DNA of 64,000 nucleotides, taken from Flavobacteriaceae bacterium. GTDB lineage: Bacteria > Bacteroidota > Bacteroidia > Flavobacteriales > Flavobacteriaceae. Below, one piece after another: positions 29,401 through 38,022 of the stretch (the first letter of the stretch is position 1; every line of letters begins with the position of its first letter). The translations under genes and the position numbers were made by a program. The notes under the pieces are model-generated. The model worked only from the letters and a program-made list of their open reading frames with translations, searched no databases and had not been told where the DNA came from. Where the stretch lies: positions 1-64,000 of the forward strand of contig JAITMD010000003.1 in assembly GCA_031277535.1 (NCBI GenBank), read 5' to 3'.

Positions 29401-31279
29401 ATTCTGCTGAAATAGCCTTACAGCTTTCATCAATAGCGTTTGCATCAATAACTTTGACTACTTCACTTACCTTTGCTTTTTGATCTATTACTTTTTGCTC
29501 GTAAGGAACTAAAGCTTGCTCTTGTAATAAGAAAGCAATCGTTTTATCTGATAGTGATTCATTCGTCTTACCTAACTGCTCTTGATAGTTATCTAATACA
29601 GTTAAGTCAACATATTTAGTCTGGCGAGCACTAATTACTTCGCCTAATAGCTTTCTGTTTTCAGCTAATAGATGTACAAGCCCTTCAAGGGTATCACCTT
29701 TAGCATTTTTTACATTAAATAGTTGTTTATCTACTTTAGCCTTTAAGTCTGTCAGTAGAGAAGTAGCTCTTTTGCGTTGTTCTTGAACTTTCTCAAACTC
29801 ATCTATTGCAGTATTAGCAATACTCTTGATCTGTTCAAGTGGTTCGTCTAAGTTTTTAGTTTCTTTTGTTCTTATCCAGAAGTAAGCATCTATAATGTCA
29901 TTTGCTTTCTTGGCAATATCACCATACAGTCCTTCATAAGAATCTTCTTTGTCGATGAGGTGTATAATCTCTTGACATTCTGCCATCGCCTTTACGATGT
30001 CTTTATTTCCTATTTTGTATAAGTGATTCTCTTTTTGTTCTTTGTTTTCAATCAGAGTAGCAGCATAAGGGGTTTCCCATATCTGTACTACGTGATGTCT
30101 TACTGCCTCATTCTCTGAACGGAAGTAAATTAACTTACCATCGTTAAACAGCGTAAACCCACTACATACAATAGGAGTTTCTACTTGCTGTTTGATAATG
30201 TTGTACGACATTAACGTATAGATATTATTCTCTGCTTGATAGAATAAATAAAGAAAGTCTTCTCCATTGTGAGAAGGAATAGTTCTTACATATTCAAGAT
30301 TCTTGACAGCACTGTCAAATATCTTGTAATCGCCATTCTGCAAGTAGTATCCATTAGAGAATAGAATACCTTGTCCATCTGGAAGTAATATACCTGTCTC
30401 GTTTAGTGCAGGTACATTGATCACTTGTTTTGTTCTATTGTTGAAGATAAAAGCACGGAAGTCCTCTTGGTAAGGCTTAATGCGGATAGCAATAAAGTTA
30501 CCTAAGTCAGCATAGTAGTAATCAGCATCATCTAATTGTTGATCTATATTCTTTACTGGTTCAGAGTAAATCCCTTGTCCTTTATCTGTGTTGTCTTCTA
30601 TTTTAAAGGTGATGTCACCACCTACAGCCTCAATAAATACTTTGTCCTGAATGGACACGTGTGGGTGTACACCTAAACGTCTATTCTCTAAAGTAGTTTT
30701 TACCCAGTTGAATTCAAACTGAGGGCTTTTGGTAACTTCATGTATGCTGCGGTCATCTTGATAGATCAATTGTCCATCTTTGATTAACCACTTAAATGCT
30801 TTTAAGCTGTCAGCATTTTTACTTGTTTGGAATACCATATAGAGGTAATTCTCTGTCTTCTTAAATCTACTGAAGATAGAGTCTCTATAGTATTTGTATA
30901 AGTTTTTATAGTCATCAATGAAATTAGAATCATTGATAAAGTCTAATGGTTGAGGTAAGAACTGATTGTCCTCAAAGCGATAAATGCTAAATACATCGCT
31001 TAGTTGAATGTCTGTCTTTAAACCAAAGTGTACGTTATAGGCAAAAATACATATAGTGTCAAAAGCAATAATACCTCTGGCAGTACAGTTGTTTTCTGTC
31101 GTAATACGTTGGTTAGCGATAAGCTTTAGATCAACAGAAGTAAATACTTCTTTTCTATTGTCATTAAGAGCATTCAATCGATTGATTAAATCACCTTTCT
31201 GACTTTGAAGTCTTTTCTGTATAATCTCATAAGTATTAGAATCTAACGATTCTATAGATTGATTTTCTAATTCAGCCAT
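26438..31279 (-). CDS. Giant AAA+ ATPase, DUF3686 'DNA repair ATPase' family
   Basis: A 1613-aa protein in three parts. The N-terminal part (about 1-440) is beta-rich, with propeller-like repeated strands, as in DUF3686. The centre (about 470-880) is long coiled coil. A C-terminal AAA+ module has Walker A PPGYGKTT (about 1256-1263), Walker B VMLYLDDIQ (about 1319-1327) and a sensor-1-like IIMAGNPYTESG, followed by an arginine in MLANRADTY that may serve as the finger. Databases call the family 'DNA repair ATPase', but I know of no direct proof of a role in DNA repair. It is the last gene of a cluster with a YqiJ-like membrane protein and a flotillin, which points to a job at the membrane. There is no signal peptide. 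Confidence 0.82.
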   Translation of the reverse strand: MAELENQSIESLDSNTYEIIQKRLQSQKGDLINRLNALNDNRKEVFTSVDLKLIANQRITTENNCTARGIIAFDTICIFAYNVHFGLKTDIQLSDVFSIYRFEDNQFLPQPLDFINDSNFIDDYKNLYKYYRDSIFSRFKKTENYLYMVFQTSKNADSLKAFKWLIKDGQLIYQDDRSIHEVTKSPQFEFNWVKTTLENRRLGVHPHVSIQDKVFIEAVGGDITFKIEDNTDKGQGIYSEPVKNIDQQLDDADYYYADLGNFIAIRIKPYQEDFRAFIFNNRTKQVINVPALNETGILLPDGQGILFSNGYYLQNGDYKIFDSAVKNLEYVRTIPSHNGEDFLYLFYQAENNIYTLMSYNIIKQQVETPIVCSGFTLFNDGKLIYFRSENEAVRHHVVQIWETPYAATLIENKEQKENHLYKIGNKDIVKAMAECQEIIHLIDKEDSYEGLYGDIAKKANDIIDAYFWIRTKETKNLDEPLEQIKSIANTAIDEFEKVQEQRKRATSLLTDLKAKVDKQLFNVKNAKGDTLEGLVHLLAENRKLLGEVISARQTKYVDLTVLDNYQEQLGKTNESLSDKTIAFLLQEQALVPYEQKVIDQKAKVSEVVKVIDANAIDESCKAISAELELLIDILNSLKIEDTTQATKIIEKISVIFASLNEVRSQLKRKIDSLRTNESIAEFHAQLTLLDQSIINFLELSNSPEKCDEYHSKVSVQVEELESKFADFDEFILKIADKREEVSKAFDTRKTQLVEQINRRTSSLEQIGLRILKNIENKSSSFKTKEEILAFFSTDLMVDKVRQLVIELKDLGDVSKAENLENSVKTSQEDALRTLRDKQDLFADGENIISLGTHKFLVNKQPLDLTIVRRNDILYYHLTGTSFTYPIKDEKIYAYKEIWNQDIISENNNVYRAEYLASQIIQELRKNPSLDINEAIKYRTEQNYSEGYLKGVHDFDGLEITQALLKLKTELGILTYSPAIRVSAQVFWYKLDTELRETILKSINSAAAVQRVFPNSTNYHYILTQLEELYTQWESPLCVIAFKKDIAKYIFDEFSTSLFFTKSEQASLLKKQFVAFLQQQNANVTFDNDINDSSLSTLDCFYLIQNWLYSYVDNEPKVAMYKKYIDETCCLLLFEKQYNYTLKDSNDTIVLNNLKGNHPLIIKDTYTLDYHEFIQKLEIFETTCVPMFTDFIATKDMLLSEYKKSLKVNELKPRVLTSFVRNKLINEVYFPLIGNNLAKQIGVHGDSKRTARMGMLLLVSPPGYGKTTLMEYLANALGLHFVKINGPTIGHSITSIDPTEAKTSGAREELKKINLSFEMADNVMLYLDDIQHCSSEFLQKFISLADGQRKMDGIFEGESKTYDLRGKRFCIIMAGNPYTESGEKFQIPDMLANRADTYNLGDVIGSTEHLFKLSLLENAIAENTYLQKLSSNSLDDFYKLINHMETKSEESLSLEGNFSGQEIEEFTAVLKKAIAVRDIVLKVNQQYILSASMDNAYRTEPAFKLQGSYRDMNKMMSRIVPLMNDSEIDELILTHYENESQTLTSDTEANLLKLKELANKLNPTEHKRWEDIKEIFVKQNKLGMAGKDNQVAQVLGQLMDFNQNLESIAKAIKK

Positions 31280-31362
31280 ATATAAAGGATACTTTGTATT
31301 AGTATAACTAAACTAATACGTAGGTAAATTAAAAATAAATAGGTGTTATTGTGTAAAAAAGG

Positions 31363-31388
31363 AATCACTCTTCTCATGGGAGAAGAGT
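31363..31388 (-). terminator. Terminator after the flotillin gene
   Basis: Stem CACTCTTCTC/GAGAAGAGTG with a short loop. On the minus strand a run of T follows (plus-strand AAAAAA at about 31356). It may partly separate the flotillin transcript from the ATPase gene 84 bp further on. Confidence 0.7.
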
Positions 31389-31402
31389 GACAGTATATTC
31401 TT

Positions 31403-33478
31403 TTAAGACAATTTTCTATTACCTATTCCTAATGTCTGTACAGCATTCGCTATATTACTTAGTAATCCCATATTGTCCTCTGTTGCGTTTTGTTGCATCT
31501 TAAGAACTAATGTAGCAATGCTTAGATTTTTTAAATCTTCAGAAGTGATATTAAACTGGTCTGCGTAGTACTTAATATTATTAAATAACTCCCCTTGACT
31601 AATCGATGAACCATCTCCTAATAAGGCCATTTTAATATCTTGAGCATTTTTACTCTTGTCGATTAATTGGTCAAATCCTTTCGCACGACTTACTTGGTTT
31701 ACTATATTTTCGAAGAACATTGTTTCACCTCCCACGATGTCGATCTTAGCAGTTTGTAATGCAGAAGATAATACATCAGCTTGAGACTTAGCAATATCTT
31801 TTTGGATATTTAATGCCGCAAGTTCCACATCTTTTTCTTTTTGAAGTTGAAGTTTGAACTCTTCGTGTTCTTTTCCAACGCCATCCATCTTTTTCATTGC
31901 TTCTGCTTTCTCTTTTAATCCTTCAGCATCTGCAATTGCTTTTTCTTTAATAACTTCTGCCTCAGCCAATCCTTCTTTTTTCTTCGCTTCAGCTTTTGCT
32001 TCAATACCTGCAGCCTCAGCAGCAGCAATACGTTGTATTTTAGCAGCATCCACAATACTTTGTTGTTCTATTGCTTCTGCTTTTGCTTTGATTACTTCAG
32101 CTTCAGCCAAACCAATAGTAGCATCTTCACGAGCCTTAGCGTCAGCAAGTATTTTACGTGCTTCTGCTTGTTTAAGTGATGCTTCTTTTTGTGCTTCTGC
32201 TTCTATTAACATCTGTTGAGAGATCTGCTCTTGAGCAAATTTCTTAGCTTCTGCTTCTTTGATTGTTCTGATTAAGTTTTCTTCTGCTTGTTTACTCGCC
32301 TGAGTGATACCTACTTGTTTCTCTCTTTCTACAGCACGTAGCGCCTCCACATCTTTGATGTTTTGTTGCTCTTCTACTACACCTTTTTCAAGTTGTACTC
32401 TCTCACGGATAACATCTTGAATGGTCTTTTTCTCTTCTTCTACAGCTCTCTCTTTGTTGATTTGAGCTAACGTAACGATGCGTTCTCTTTCTGTTTGTTC
32501 TAACGCTCTGTCTTTTTCTACTCTTTCAGTTTCTACAGCATCAGTTCTTTCTTTGTTTTTAGCAGCAATAATTACTTGGCGAAGTTTGTTCTCTTCTAAT
32601 ACAGCTAAACTCTCCTCTGTAGAGATGCGTACACTTTCAGATTTTAGACGCTCTTCTTCGCGTACTTTTTGTATTTCAGCTTCTTCACGAGCACGGATAT
32701 TATCTACTTCTCTGCGTTGTTTCTCTTCTTTTTCAGACAACTGTCTTTCTAATTCTAAGATTGCCTCACGCGCTTCTACATCTTGTTTCTTGATTACTTT
32801 TTGCTCATCTCTACGGATAAGGTTTGCATTGATGTTTTGCAATGCTGTAAGTTCTGTAATCTTTTTGATCCCTTCAGAGTCAAGAATGTTCTGAGGGTCT
32901 AAGTAAGAGATATTTGTTTGTTCAAGGTAGTCAATAGCACAGTCATCTAAGATGTACCCGTTTAAATCTCTACCAATGATATTGATGATTTCTTCTCTAA
33001 ACTCTCTACGAGCTTCGTATAATTCGATAAATTCAAATTTCTTACCTACTGTTTTTAACGCTTCCGAAAACTTCGCTTCGAATATGTTGCGCAAGGTTTC
33101 TACATCACTTGCACGCTCACATCCTAAGGTTTGAGCTACATTTATTACGTCATCTATAGATTTATTAACACGGATAAAGAAAGCAACTTTAATATCTGCA
33201 CGGATGTTATCTTTACAGATAAGTCCTTCATTTTGCATTCGATCGATCTGTAGTTTTTTCACAGAGATGTCCATAATCTCCATTTTATGAAATACAGGTA
33301 CTACATAAATACCTTTATTAAAAGCAACCTTAGTTCCTCCAACCCCTGTTCTTACGATTGTTTTACCTTGTGGTATTTTTTTGTAAAATGAAGCAAGTAT
33401 TGCAAAAAATAATAAGATTAATAGAAATAATGCACCTATGATGATGGCTATTAATGTTCCTAAACCAAACTCTCCCAT
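31403..33478 (-). CDS. Flotillin-family (SPFH/band 7) membrane scaffold, YqiK-like
   Basis: A 691-aa protein. An N-terminal transmembrane helix (about residues 7-30, IAIIIGALFLLILLFFAIL) is followed by an SPFH domain (about 35-215, with KTIVRTGVGGTKVAFNKG and DNIRADIKVAFFIRV). A very long Glu/Ala/Lys-rich coiled coil (about 230-560) contains repeats such as AEAEVIKAKAEA. Flotillins organise detergent-resistant membrane microdomains. In E. coli, yqiK lies next to yqiJ, and the same pairing is seen here. A predicted oligomeric cage at the membrane surface is inference from the family. Confidence 0.9.
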   Translation of the reverse strand: MGEFGLGTLIAIIIGALFLLILLFFAILASFYKKIPQGKTIVRTGVGGTKVAFNKGIYVVPVFHKMEIMDISVKKLQIDRMQNEGLICKDNIRADIKVAFFIRVNKSIDDVINVAQTLGCERASDVETLRNIFEAKFSEALKTVGKKFEFIELYEARREFREEIINIIGRDLNGYILDDCAIDYLEQTNISYLDPQNILDSEGIKKITELTALQNINANLIRRDEQKVIKKQDVEAREAILELERQLSEKEEKQRREVDNIRAREEAEIQKVREEERLKSESVRISTEESLAVLEENKLRQVIIAAKNKERTDAVETERVEKDRALEQTERERIVTLAQINKERAVEEEKKTIQDVIRERVQLEKGVVEEQQNIKDVEALRAVEREKQVGITQASKQAEENLIRTIKEAEAKKFAQEQISQQMLIEAEAQKEASLKQAEARKILADAKAREDATIGLAEAEVIKAKAEAIEQQSIVDAAKIQRIAAAEAAGIEAKAEAKKKEGLAEAEVIKEKAIADAEGLKEKAEAMKKMDGVGKEHEEFKLQLQKEKDVELAALNIQKDIAKSQADVLSSALQTAKIDIVGGETMFFENIVNQVSRAKGFDQLIDKSKNAQDIKMALLGDGSSISQGELFNNIKYYADQFNITSEDLKNLSIATLVLKMQQNATEDNMGLLSNIANAVQTLGIGNRKLS

Positions 33479-33506
33479 GGATTTTCTGTGTTTATAGTTA
33501 ATAATT

Positions 33507-34241
33507 TTAGATTGATTTTCTTACTTGGAATATATCGTCTTTATCAGCTTTAGTCAAGATGATTACTTTATCTCCATATTTGATTAGACTACCGTCTGTA
33601 CTTTTTACGAGTATTTTGATAGGATCTTGTCCTACTATTATTTCCATATTTCCGTGTTTGTTGTCAGAAATACTTGATAACATTATCCCTTCTTTGCCTA
33701 TAAAGTCTATAGCCAATTCTCCGTGATACCCTGTGTTTTTTAAAAACTTAACTAATGGTAAAGTAGCATAGTGTGTAAGTATAATTGCTACAAACGAAAG
33801 AGGGATTAGTATGACTACTGACCACATTCCCAGATGAACTACCTTAGGTATCATAGTTGTTAATAAGGTACCTGCCCAAGTAAAGAATTTAAACATAGTC
33901 AATACAATCATAAAAGGTATTTTACCTACATTCATAAATTCTAAAACCTGCATAAATGCACTTGGTTCCTTTATTGTAATGTTGTCGTCTATATCTACTT
34001 CTTTGTCATGTATAACGTCAACGTGATTTTGATGTAAATCGAAATCTGTATCTACATCCATGTCCACATCTACATCTACTTCAGGATGAACATCCATATC
34101 AACATCAAAACCATCAAACCCACCCAGCACAGCAGAAAATATCCAATAGATAAAAGTAATACCCATTAGTACAGTCATGATAGCGTTAGGAAGTGGATTA
34201 AATAAGTGGTGTATGATTTCAGTCATCATAAATAGCAACAA
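33507..34241 (-). CDS. YqiJ/NfeD-like membrane protein with OB-fold C-terminus
   Basis: A 244-aa protein. One N-terminal hydrophobic segment (about residues 18-40) precedes an extraordinarily acidic stretch (about 44-95) made of alternating Asp and hydrophobic residues (VDVDVDMDVDTDFDLH). Two more membrane helices follow (about 110-165), and then a C-terminal beta-rich OB-fold domain of the NfeD/YqiJ kind (about 175-244). Such proteins are regular partners of SPFH proteins. The stop codon is 28 bp before the flotillin start, so they form an operon. The acidic tract could bind cations; that is speculation. Confidence 0.82.
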   Translation of the reverse strand: MLLFMMTEIIHHLFNPLPNAIMTVLMGITFIYWIFSAVLGGFDGFDVDMDVHPEVDVDVDMDVDTDFDLHQNHVDVIHDKEVDIDDNITIKEPSAFMQVLEFMNVGKIPFMIVLTMFKFFTWAGTLLTTMIPKVVHLGMWSVVILIPLSFVAIILTHYATLPLVKFLKNTGYHGELAIDFIGKEGIMLSSISDNKHGNMEIIVGQDPIKILVKSTDGSLIKYGDKVIILTKADKDDIFQVRKSI

Positions 34242-34371
34242 GAAAGTAATAAATTTTTTAGTATAATTTTATCCCAAATATAACTTAAAATATTCTGTTT
34301 TCAGGTAGATAATTAGAATATTATTGGGTGTTATTAGTGTTTTATCTGTTTAGGCTACTGTTATTAACAAA

Positions 34372-34402
34372 AAAAAGCGAAACTTATGTAAGTTTCGCTT
34401 TT
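34372..34402 (-). terminator. Terminator after fhs
   Basis: A 13-bp perfect stem (AAAGCGAAACTTA and complement) with a tiny loop. A-rich on the plus-strand left side, so T-rich for minus-strand transcripts. Confidence 0.8.
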
Positions 34403-34443
34403 GACAGTTTTCTTCAGTTTCTGAAGTAATATACTTGAAATGA

Positions 34444-36111
34444 TTAGCTTAAACCTTCTACTAATCCATCAATTAAATCAATTTTAGTTGCTTGTGGTAC
34501 TTTTGGCAATCCAGGCATACGCATGATATCACCTGCTATAGCTACGATAAATTCTGAACCTCTATTTATAACAAGATCGTTAATCGTAATTTTAAATCCT
34601 TTGGCCACACCATACGCATTTGCATCAGCAGAGAAGGAGTATTGCGTTTTAGCGATACACACTGGATACTGATCCATAACTGTATTTTTTAGTTGTGCTA
34701 ATTTTTTCTTAGCAGCAGATGAAAACTCTACGCTGTCTGCTCCGTATATTTTTTTGGCGATGTGCTCTATTTTTACAGCCATTGTCTCACTGTCCTGATA
34801 AGGGAACTGCAGAGGCTTACTTGGATTAGTAGCTATTGTGTTTACTACTACTTCTGCAAGAGCTTTAGCTCCTTCACCACCTTCTACGAAAGCATTGTTG
34901 ATAGCAAAACCAATTTGGTTGTCTTTACAATATTGTTCTACGATTTGTAGTTCTTCTGCATCATCAGTTGCATATTTATTGAATGCCACCACGATGCTTT
35001 GTCCATAAGACTTAATGTTTTCTACGTGTTTAGCTAAGTTCTCTAATCCCTTGCGGATACCCTCTACGTTTTTAGACTTAATTTCTTCGATAGCTACACC
35101 TCCGTGCATTTTTAGTCCCTGTGCAGTAGCTACTACTACAGTAAGTTTAGGTTGCAGTCCTGATTTTCTACACTTGATGTCAAAGAATTTCTCGGCACCT
35201 AAGTCAGCTCCAAAACCAGCTTCAGTGATCACATACTCACCATAACTCATCGCCATTTTAGTAGCGATAACAGAATTACATCCATGTGCAATATTAGCAA
35301 ATGGTCCTCCGTGTATAAAAGCAGCTGTGTTTTCTGTAGTTTGTACCAAGTTAGGGTTTAAGGCATCTTTAAGTAGTACAGTGATAGCCCCTGCTACGCC
35401 TAAATCTTTAACTGTAAACATGCTACCGTCATATCTGTATCCCAATAAGATATTCTCGATTCGACGTCTTAAGTCTTCTATATCTGTAGCCAAACACATA
35501 ATAGCCATAATCTCTGAAGCAGGAGTAATGTCAAATCCAGACTCTTGAGGTACACCATTAGCACTACCTCTAAGTCCTGTGTTGATGTAACGAAGACTGC
35601 GGTCATTCACGTCTAATACGCGTTTCCACAGAATCTCTTTGATTCCATTTTCAGTAGCTCTATTTTGGTAAATGTAGTTGTCAAACAAGGCACTGATTGT
35701 ATTGTGAGCAGATGTAATGGCGTGGAAATCTCCTGTGAAGTGCAGGTTGATGTTTTCCATTGGTAACACTTGTGCATATCCACCACCAGCAGCGCCACCT
35801 TTCATTCCGAAACAAGGACCTAATGAAGGTTCTCTTAAGGCTACAATTGCTTTTTTACCTATTTTATTTAATCCTAAAGCTAATCCTATTGATACAGTAG
35901 TTTTACCAATACCTGCTTTAGTAGGAGTAATCGAGGTAACCAATATAAGGTTTGATTTATTGATGTTGTCTAAGTTCATCTCGTTTAGAGGAACCTTAGC
36001 CATATACTTCCCATAAGGGATTAATTCTTCTTGATTGACTCCTATAGTCTGTGCTATATCTTGTATTTTTTTTAGCTCACATTCACGAGCAATTTCAATA
36101 TCTGTTTTCAT
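34444..36111 (-). CDS. fhs: Formate-tetrahydrofolate ligase
   Basis: A 555-aa enzyme that joins formate and tetrahydrofolate with ATP to give 10-formyl-THF for one-carbon metabolism. It has the P-loop [10 protein letters not shown] (about residues 65-74) and the family block [20 protein letters not shown] (about 92-111). Later blocks [13 protein letters not shown] and [14 protein letters not shown] are also present. The length is normal. It is transcribed alone; no folD or purine gene is adjacent. Confidence 0.95.
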   Translation of the reverse strand: MKTDIEIARECELKKIQDIAQTIGVNQEELIPYGKYMAKVPLNEMNLDNINKSNLILVTSITPTKAGIGKTTVSIGLALGLNKIGKKAIVALREPSLGPCFGMKGGAAGGGYAQVLPMENINLHFTGDFHAITSAHNTISALFDNYIYQNRATENGIKEILWKRVLDVNDRSLRYINTGLRGSANGVPQESGFDITPASEIMAIMCLATDIEDLRRRIENILLGYRYDGSMFTVKDLGVAGAITVLLKDALNPNLVQTTENTAAFIHGGPFANIAHGCNSVIATKMAMSYGEYVITEAGFGADLGAEKFFDIKCRKSGLQPKLTVVVATAQGLKMHGGVAIEEIKSKNVEGIRKGLENLAKHVENIKSYGQSIVVAFNKYATDDAEELQIVEQYCKDNQIGFAINNAFVEGGEGAKALAEVVVNTIATNPSKPLQFPYQDSETMAVKIEHIAKKIYGADSVEFSSAAKKKLAQLKNTVMDQYPVCIAKTQYSFSADANAYGVAKGFKITINDLVINRGSEFIVAIAGDIMRMPGLPKVPQATKIDLIDGLVEGLS

Positions 36112-36414
36112 TAGTAATGATAGTTTGTGTTATTGAGTAGTAAAGATAATGTTTTTATAAGGGGAATTATAGCTATTCTATAGAATTAAGGTAAGGAGTA
36201 TTTATTATGACGAATTGTGTAATGAAAAAGTAAATATTTGGTGGGATACTATAATTGTAAGAATCAATTTTTACATTGCTTCTAAAAAATTAAGTGTTTT
36301 ATTAAATTCTTAGCTGTGTGATGAAAATGATTTAATTACTGAGGTGTTTTATTATTTTTTATATCTAAATAATAACATATATCTTTACAACCTTAATAAT
36401 ATATTGTTTTATAA
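36112..36414. other. 303-bp gap between fhs and phnA-like gene
   Basis: Very AT-rich shared promoter region of two divergent genes. A -7-like TATCTTTA lies about 35 bases before the phnA-like start. No hairpin or ORF of note. Confidence 0.5.
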
Positions 36415-36996
36415 ATGAAAACTGAAGCGCAATTAAAAGAAAGAAGTGGTAATAAATGCGAACTATGTGAGGCAACAGGACATTTGAATGTGTATGAAGT
36501 ACCACCAGCAGCAGCTAACGAAGCAGATAGAGAAGTTTATATTTGTGATACTTGTTTAGAGCAAATTGAGAAAAAAGCTGAGTTAGATGGTAATCACTGG
36601 CAATGTCTTACTACATCTATGTGGAGTGAATTTCCAGCAGTACAGGTAGTAGCTTGGCGTATGCTTAACCGTTTCCGCAATGAGAGTTGGGCAGCAGATA
36701 GTTTAGAGATGATGTATTTGGACGATGAGTTATTAGAGTTTGCTAAACTTACAGGTGACCATACAGGTGATGGTAGTGTAGATCTTCACAAAGACTGTAA
36801 TGGTAATGTATTAGTAGGAGGGGACACTGTAACTTTAATTAAAGACCTTGATGTAAAAGGATCTACTATTAATGCTAAAATTGGTACGGCAGTAAGAAAT
36901 ATTCGCTTAGTACACGATAATACAGAACAAATAGAAGGTAAGATAGACGGTCAACAAATCGTGATCTTAACGAAGTTTGTAAAGAAACAAGCCTAA
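36415..36996 (+). CDS. PhnA-domain zinc-ribbon protein
   Basis: A 193-aa protein with an N-terminal zinc ribbon (CELC at about residues 15-18 and CDTC at about 43-46). The C-terminal PhnA domain (about 125-193) contains GNVLVGGDTVTLIKDLDVKG, an SH3/KOW-like barrel. Despite the name, PhnA is not needed for phosphonate use in E. coli, and the role of the family is not settled. The gene is followed by a modest terminator. Confidence 0.85.
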   Translation: MKTEAQLKERSGNKCELCEATGHLNVYEVPPAAANEADREVYICDTCLEQIEKKAELDGNHWQCLTTSMWSEFPAVQVVAWRMLNRFRNESWAADSLEMMYLDDELLEFAKLTGDHTGDGSVDLHKDCNGNVLVGGDTVTLIKDLDVKGSTINAKIGTAVRNIRLVHDNTEQIEGKIDGQQIVILTKFVKKQA

Positions 36997-37016
36997 GTTT
37001 TAGGATGATGTAATAA

Positions 37017-37050
37017 GAGCCTCTTAGTTTTATACTTGGAGGCTTTTTTT
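37017..37050 (+). terminator. Terminator after the phnA-like gene
   Basis: Stem AGCCTC/GAGGCT with a loop of about 15 nt, followed by seven T. Confidence 0.6.
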
Positions 37051-37070
37051 GTGCGATTTGTTATGGGTGA

Positions 37071-37142
37071 GTCCATTGTAAGTCCATTCTAAATCCATTG
37101 TAAGTCCATTAAATCGCATAAAATAATGGACTACGTATGGAT
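37071..37142. repeat. 11-nt-period repeat element, copy 1
   Basis: Four head-to-tail 11-mers in A-B-A-B order: GTCCATTGTAA, GTCCATTCTAA, ATCCATTGTAA, GTCCATTAAAT (37071-37114). Nine bases later come two units in inverted orientation (37124-37142, AATGGACTACGTATGGATT). The unit is close to one DNA helical turn. A structurally matching element with a different unit sequence lies at 57251-57356. Not a CRISPR: there are no spacers. Confidence 0.75.
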
Positions 37143-37225
37143 TCAGAATCGATTAAAAATTGAGTGATGGAAATGCCTATCCGATGTAAAGAAGAAAAGC
37201 TTCAAAAGAAATGGGAAGCGATAAA

Positions 37226-37630
37226 TTAGTTGCTCATTTTTAACCAAATAGGAATACTAAATTCAGCAATTAAACGAGCTAATTTAACTGTTGTATAATT
37301 GGTTTGAGTCAGCCATTTAATTTCTGCTATTTCTGCACTGGCCTTTGGTTGACTACTGTGAATTTGAATGTGGTAAATATGTGCAGTAACAATGGTATTC
37401 GTTTCATTTACAGCTTCGCAGGTATGCTGTCCTAGGAAGGATAAATCTGCAAGCGTGAGCGTTATTTGCAGTTCTTCTTTAAGCTCTCTTAGTAATGCCT
37501 GTTCTGGTGTTTCATCCTTTTCTAATTTGCCACCTGCCATCATATAATAAGTAGATGTTTTTTTGCGTACAGTAAGTAAGCGGTTGTTTTCATCTGTTAT
37601 TAAAGCTGATGCCAAGTATATTGTGTTCAT
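37226..37630 (-). CDS. Nudix hydrolase
   Basis: A 134-aa single-domain protein with an almost perfect Nudix box, GGKLEKDETPEQALLRELKE followed by EL (about residues 33-54); catalytic Glu residues are present. It hydrolyses a nucleoside diphosphate linked to another moiety, but the substrate cannot be told from sequence. The gene is isolated, with the repeat element downstream of its stop. Confidence 0.88.
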   Translation of the reverse strand: MNTIYLASALITDENNRLLTVRKKTSTYYMMAGGKLEKDETPEQALLRELKEELQITLTLADLSFLGQHTCEAVNETNTIVTAHIYHIQIHSSQPKASAEIAEIKWLTQTNYTTVKLARLIAEFSIPIWLKMSN

Positions 37631-38022
37631 TAAAATATTGATTAGAAATGGTATAAAAAAAATACATCCACAAAGATAAGGTATTATAGAGTGGTAAAAA
37701 TGGATGTACTAAATTAAATAAAGTCACTTTTTAGCCTCTTTAGATGTTTTTTTGGAAGGGATTTGGCACATTTTTTATTTGTTTATCTTCAAAAAGACTC
37801 ATTTTTTTTGATTTAATAGGAGAAGAAGTATCGGGTTTTTATAGTTAACTTATTGATATTGTGGTGTTTTATTTTTTTTAAACACATGTGTTTTTTGCTT
37901 TATTTTTTTTTATATTTAGATTATCAAATACAGATTGTTGTAGAGAAATCTATAACTGAGCTATTTAGTATAAAATTTTAATTTTTTGAGAAGTCCCATT
38001 AGGGCCAAAATGAAACTACAAA
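37631..38022. other. 392-bp gap with a perfect palindrome
   Basis: No gene found on either strand. It is rich in T-runs. The one distinct feature is the 14-bp palindrome at 37880-37893. It presumably holds the promoter for the SUKH-like gene. Confidence 0.5.
37880..37893. promoter_or_regulatory. 14-bp perfect palindrome, possible operator
   Basis: AAACACATGTGTTT, uninterrupted, 130 bp before the SUKH-like gene. Perfect palindromes of this size are typical of dimeric regulator sites, but no regulator is adjacent. Confidence 0.35.

Noticed and set aside
31854..33134. Several plus-strand Ser/Ala-rich frames
   Set aside because: They are antisense to the Glu/Ala/Lys-rich coiled coil of the flotillin, where the opposite strand is naturally free of stops.
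34762..36016. Plus-strand frames of 60-100 codons in the fhs region
   Set aside because: Antisense shadows of formate-THF ligase, an intact and highly conserved gene.
37071..37142. Repeat considered as a CRISPR array
   Set aside because: Units are contiguous 11-mers with no spacers, and no cas genes are present in the window. The same holds for 57251-57356.
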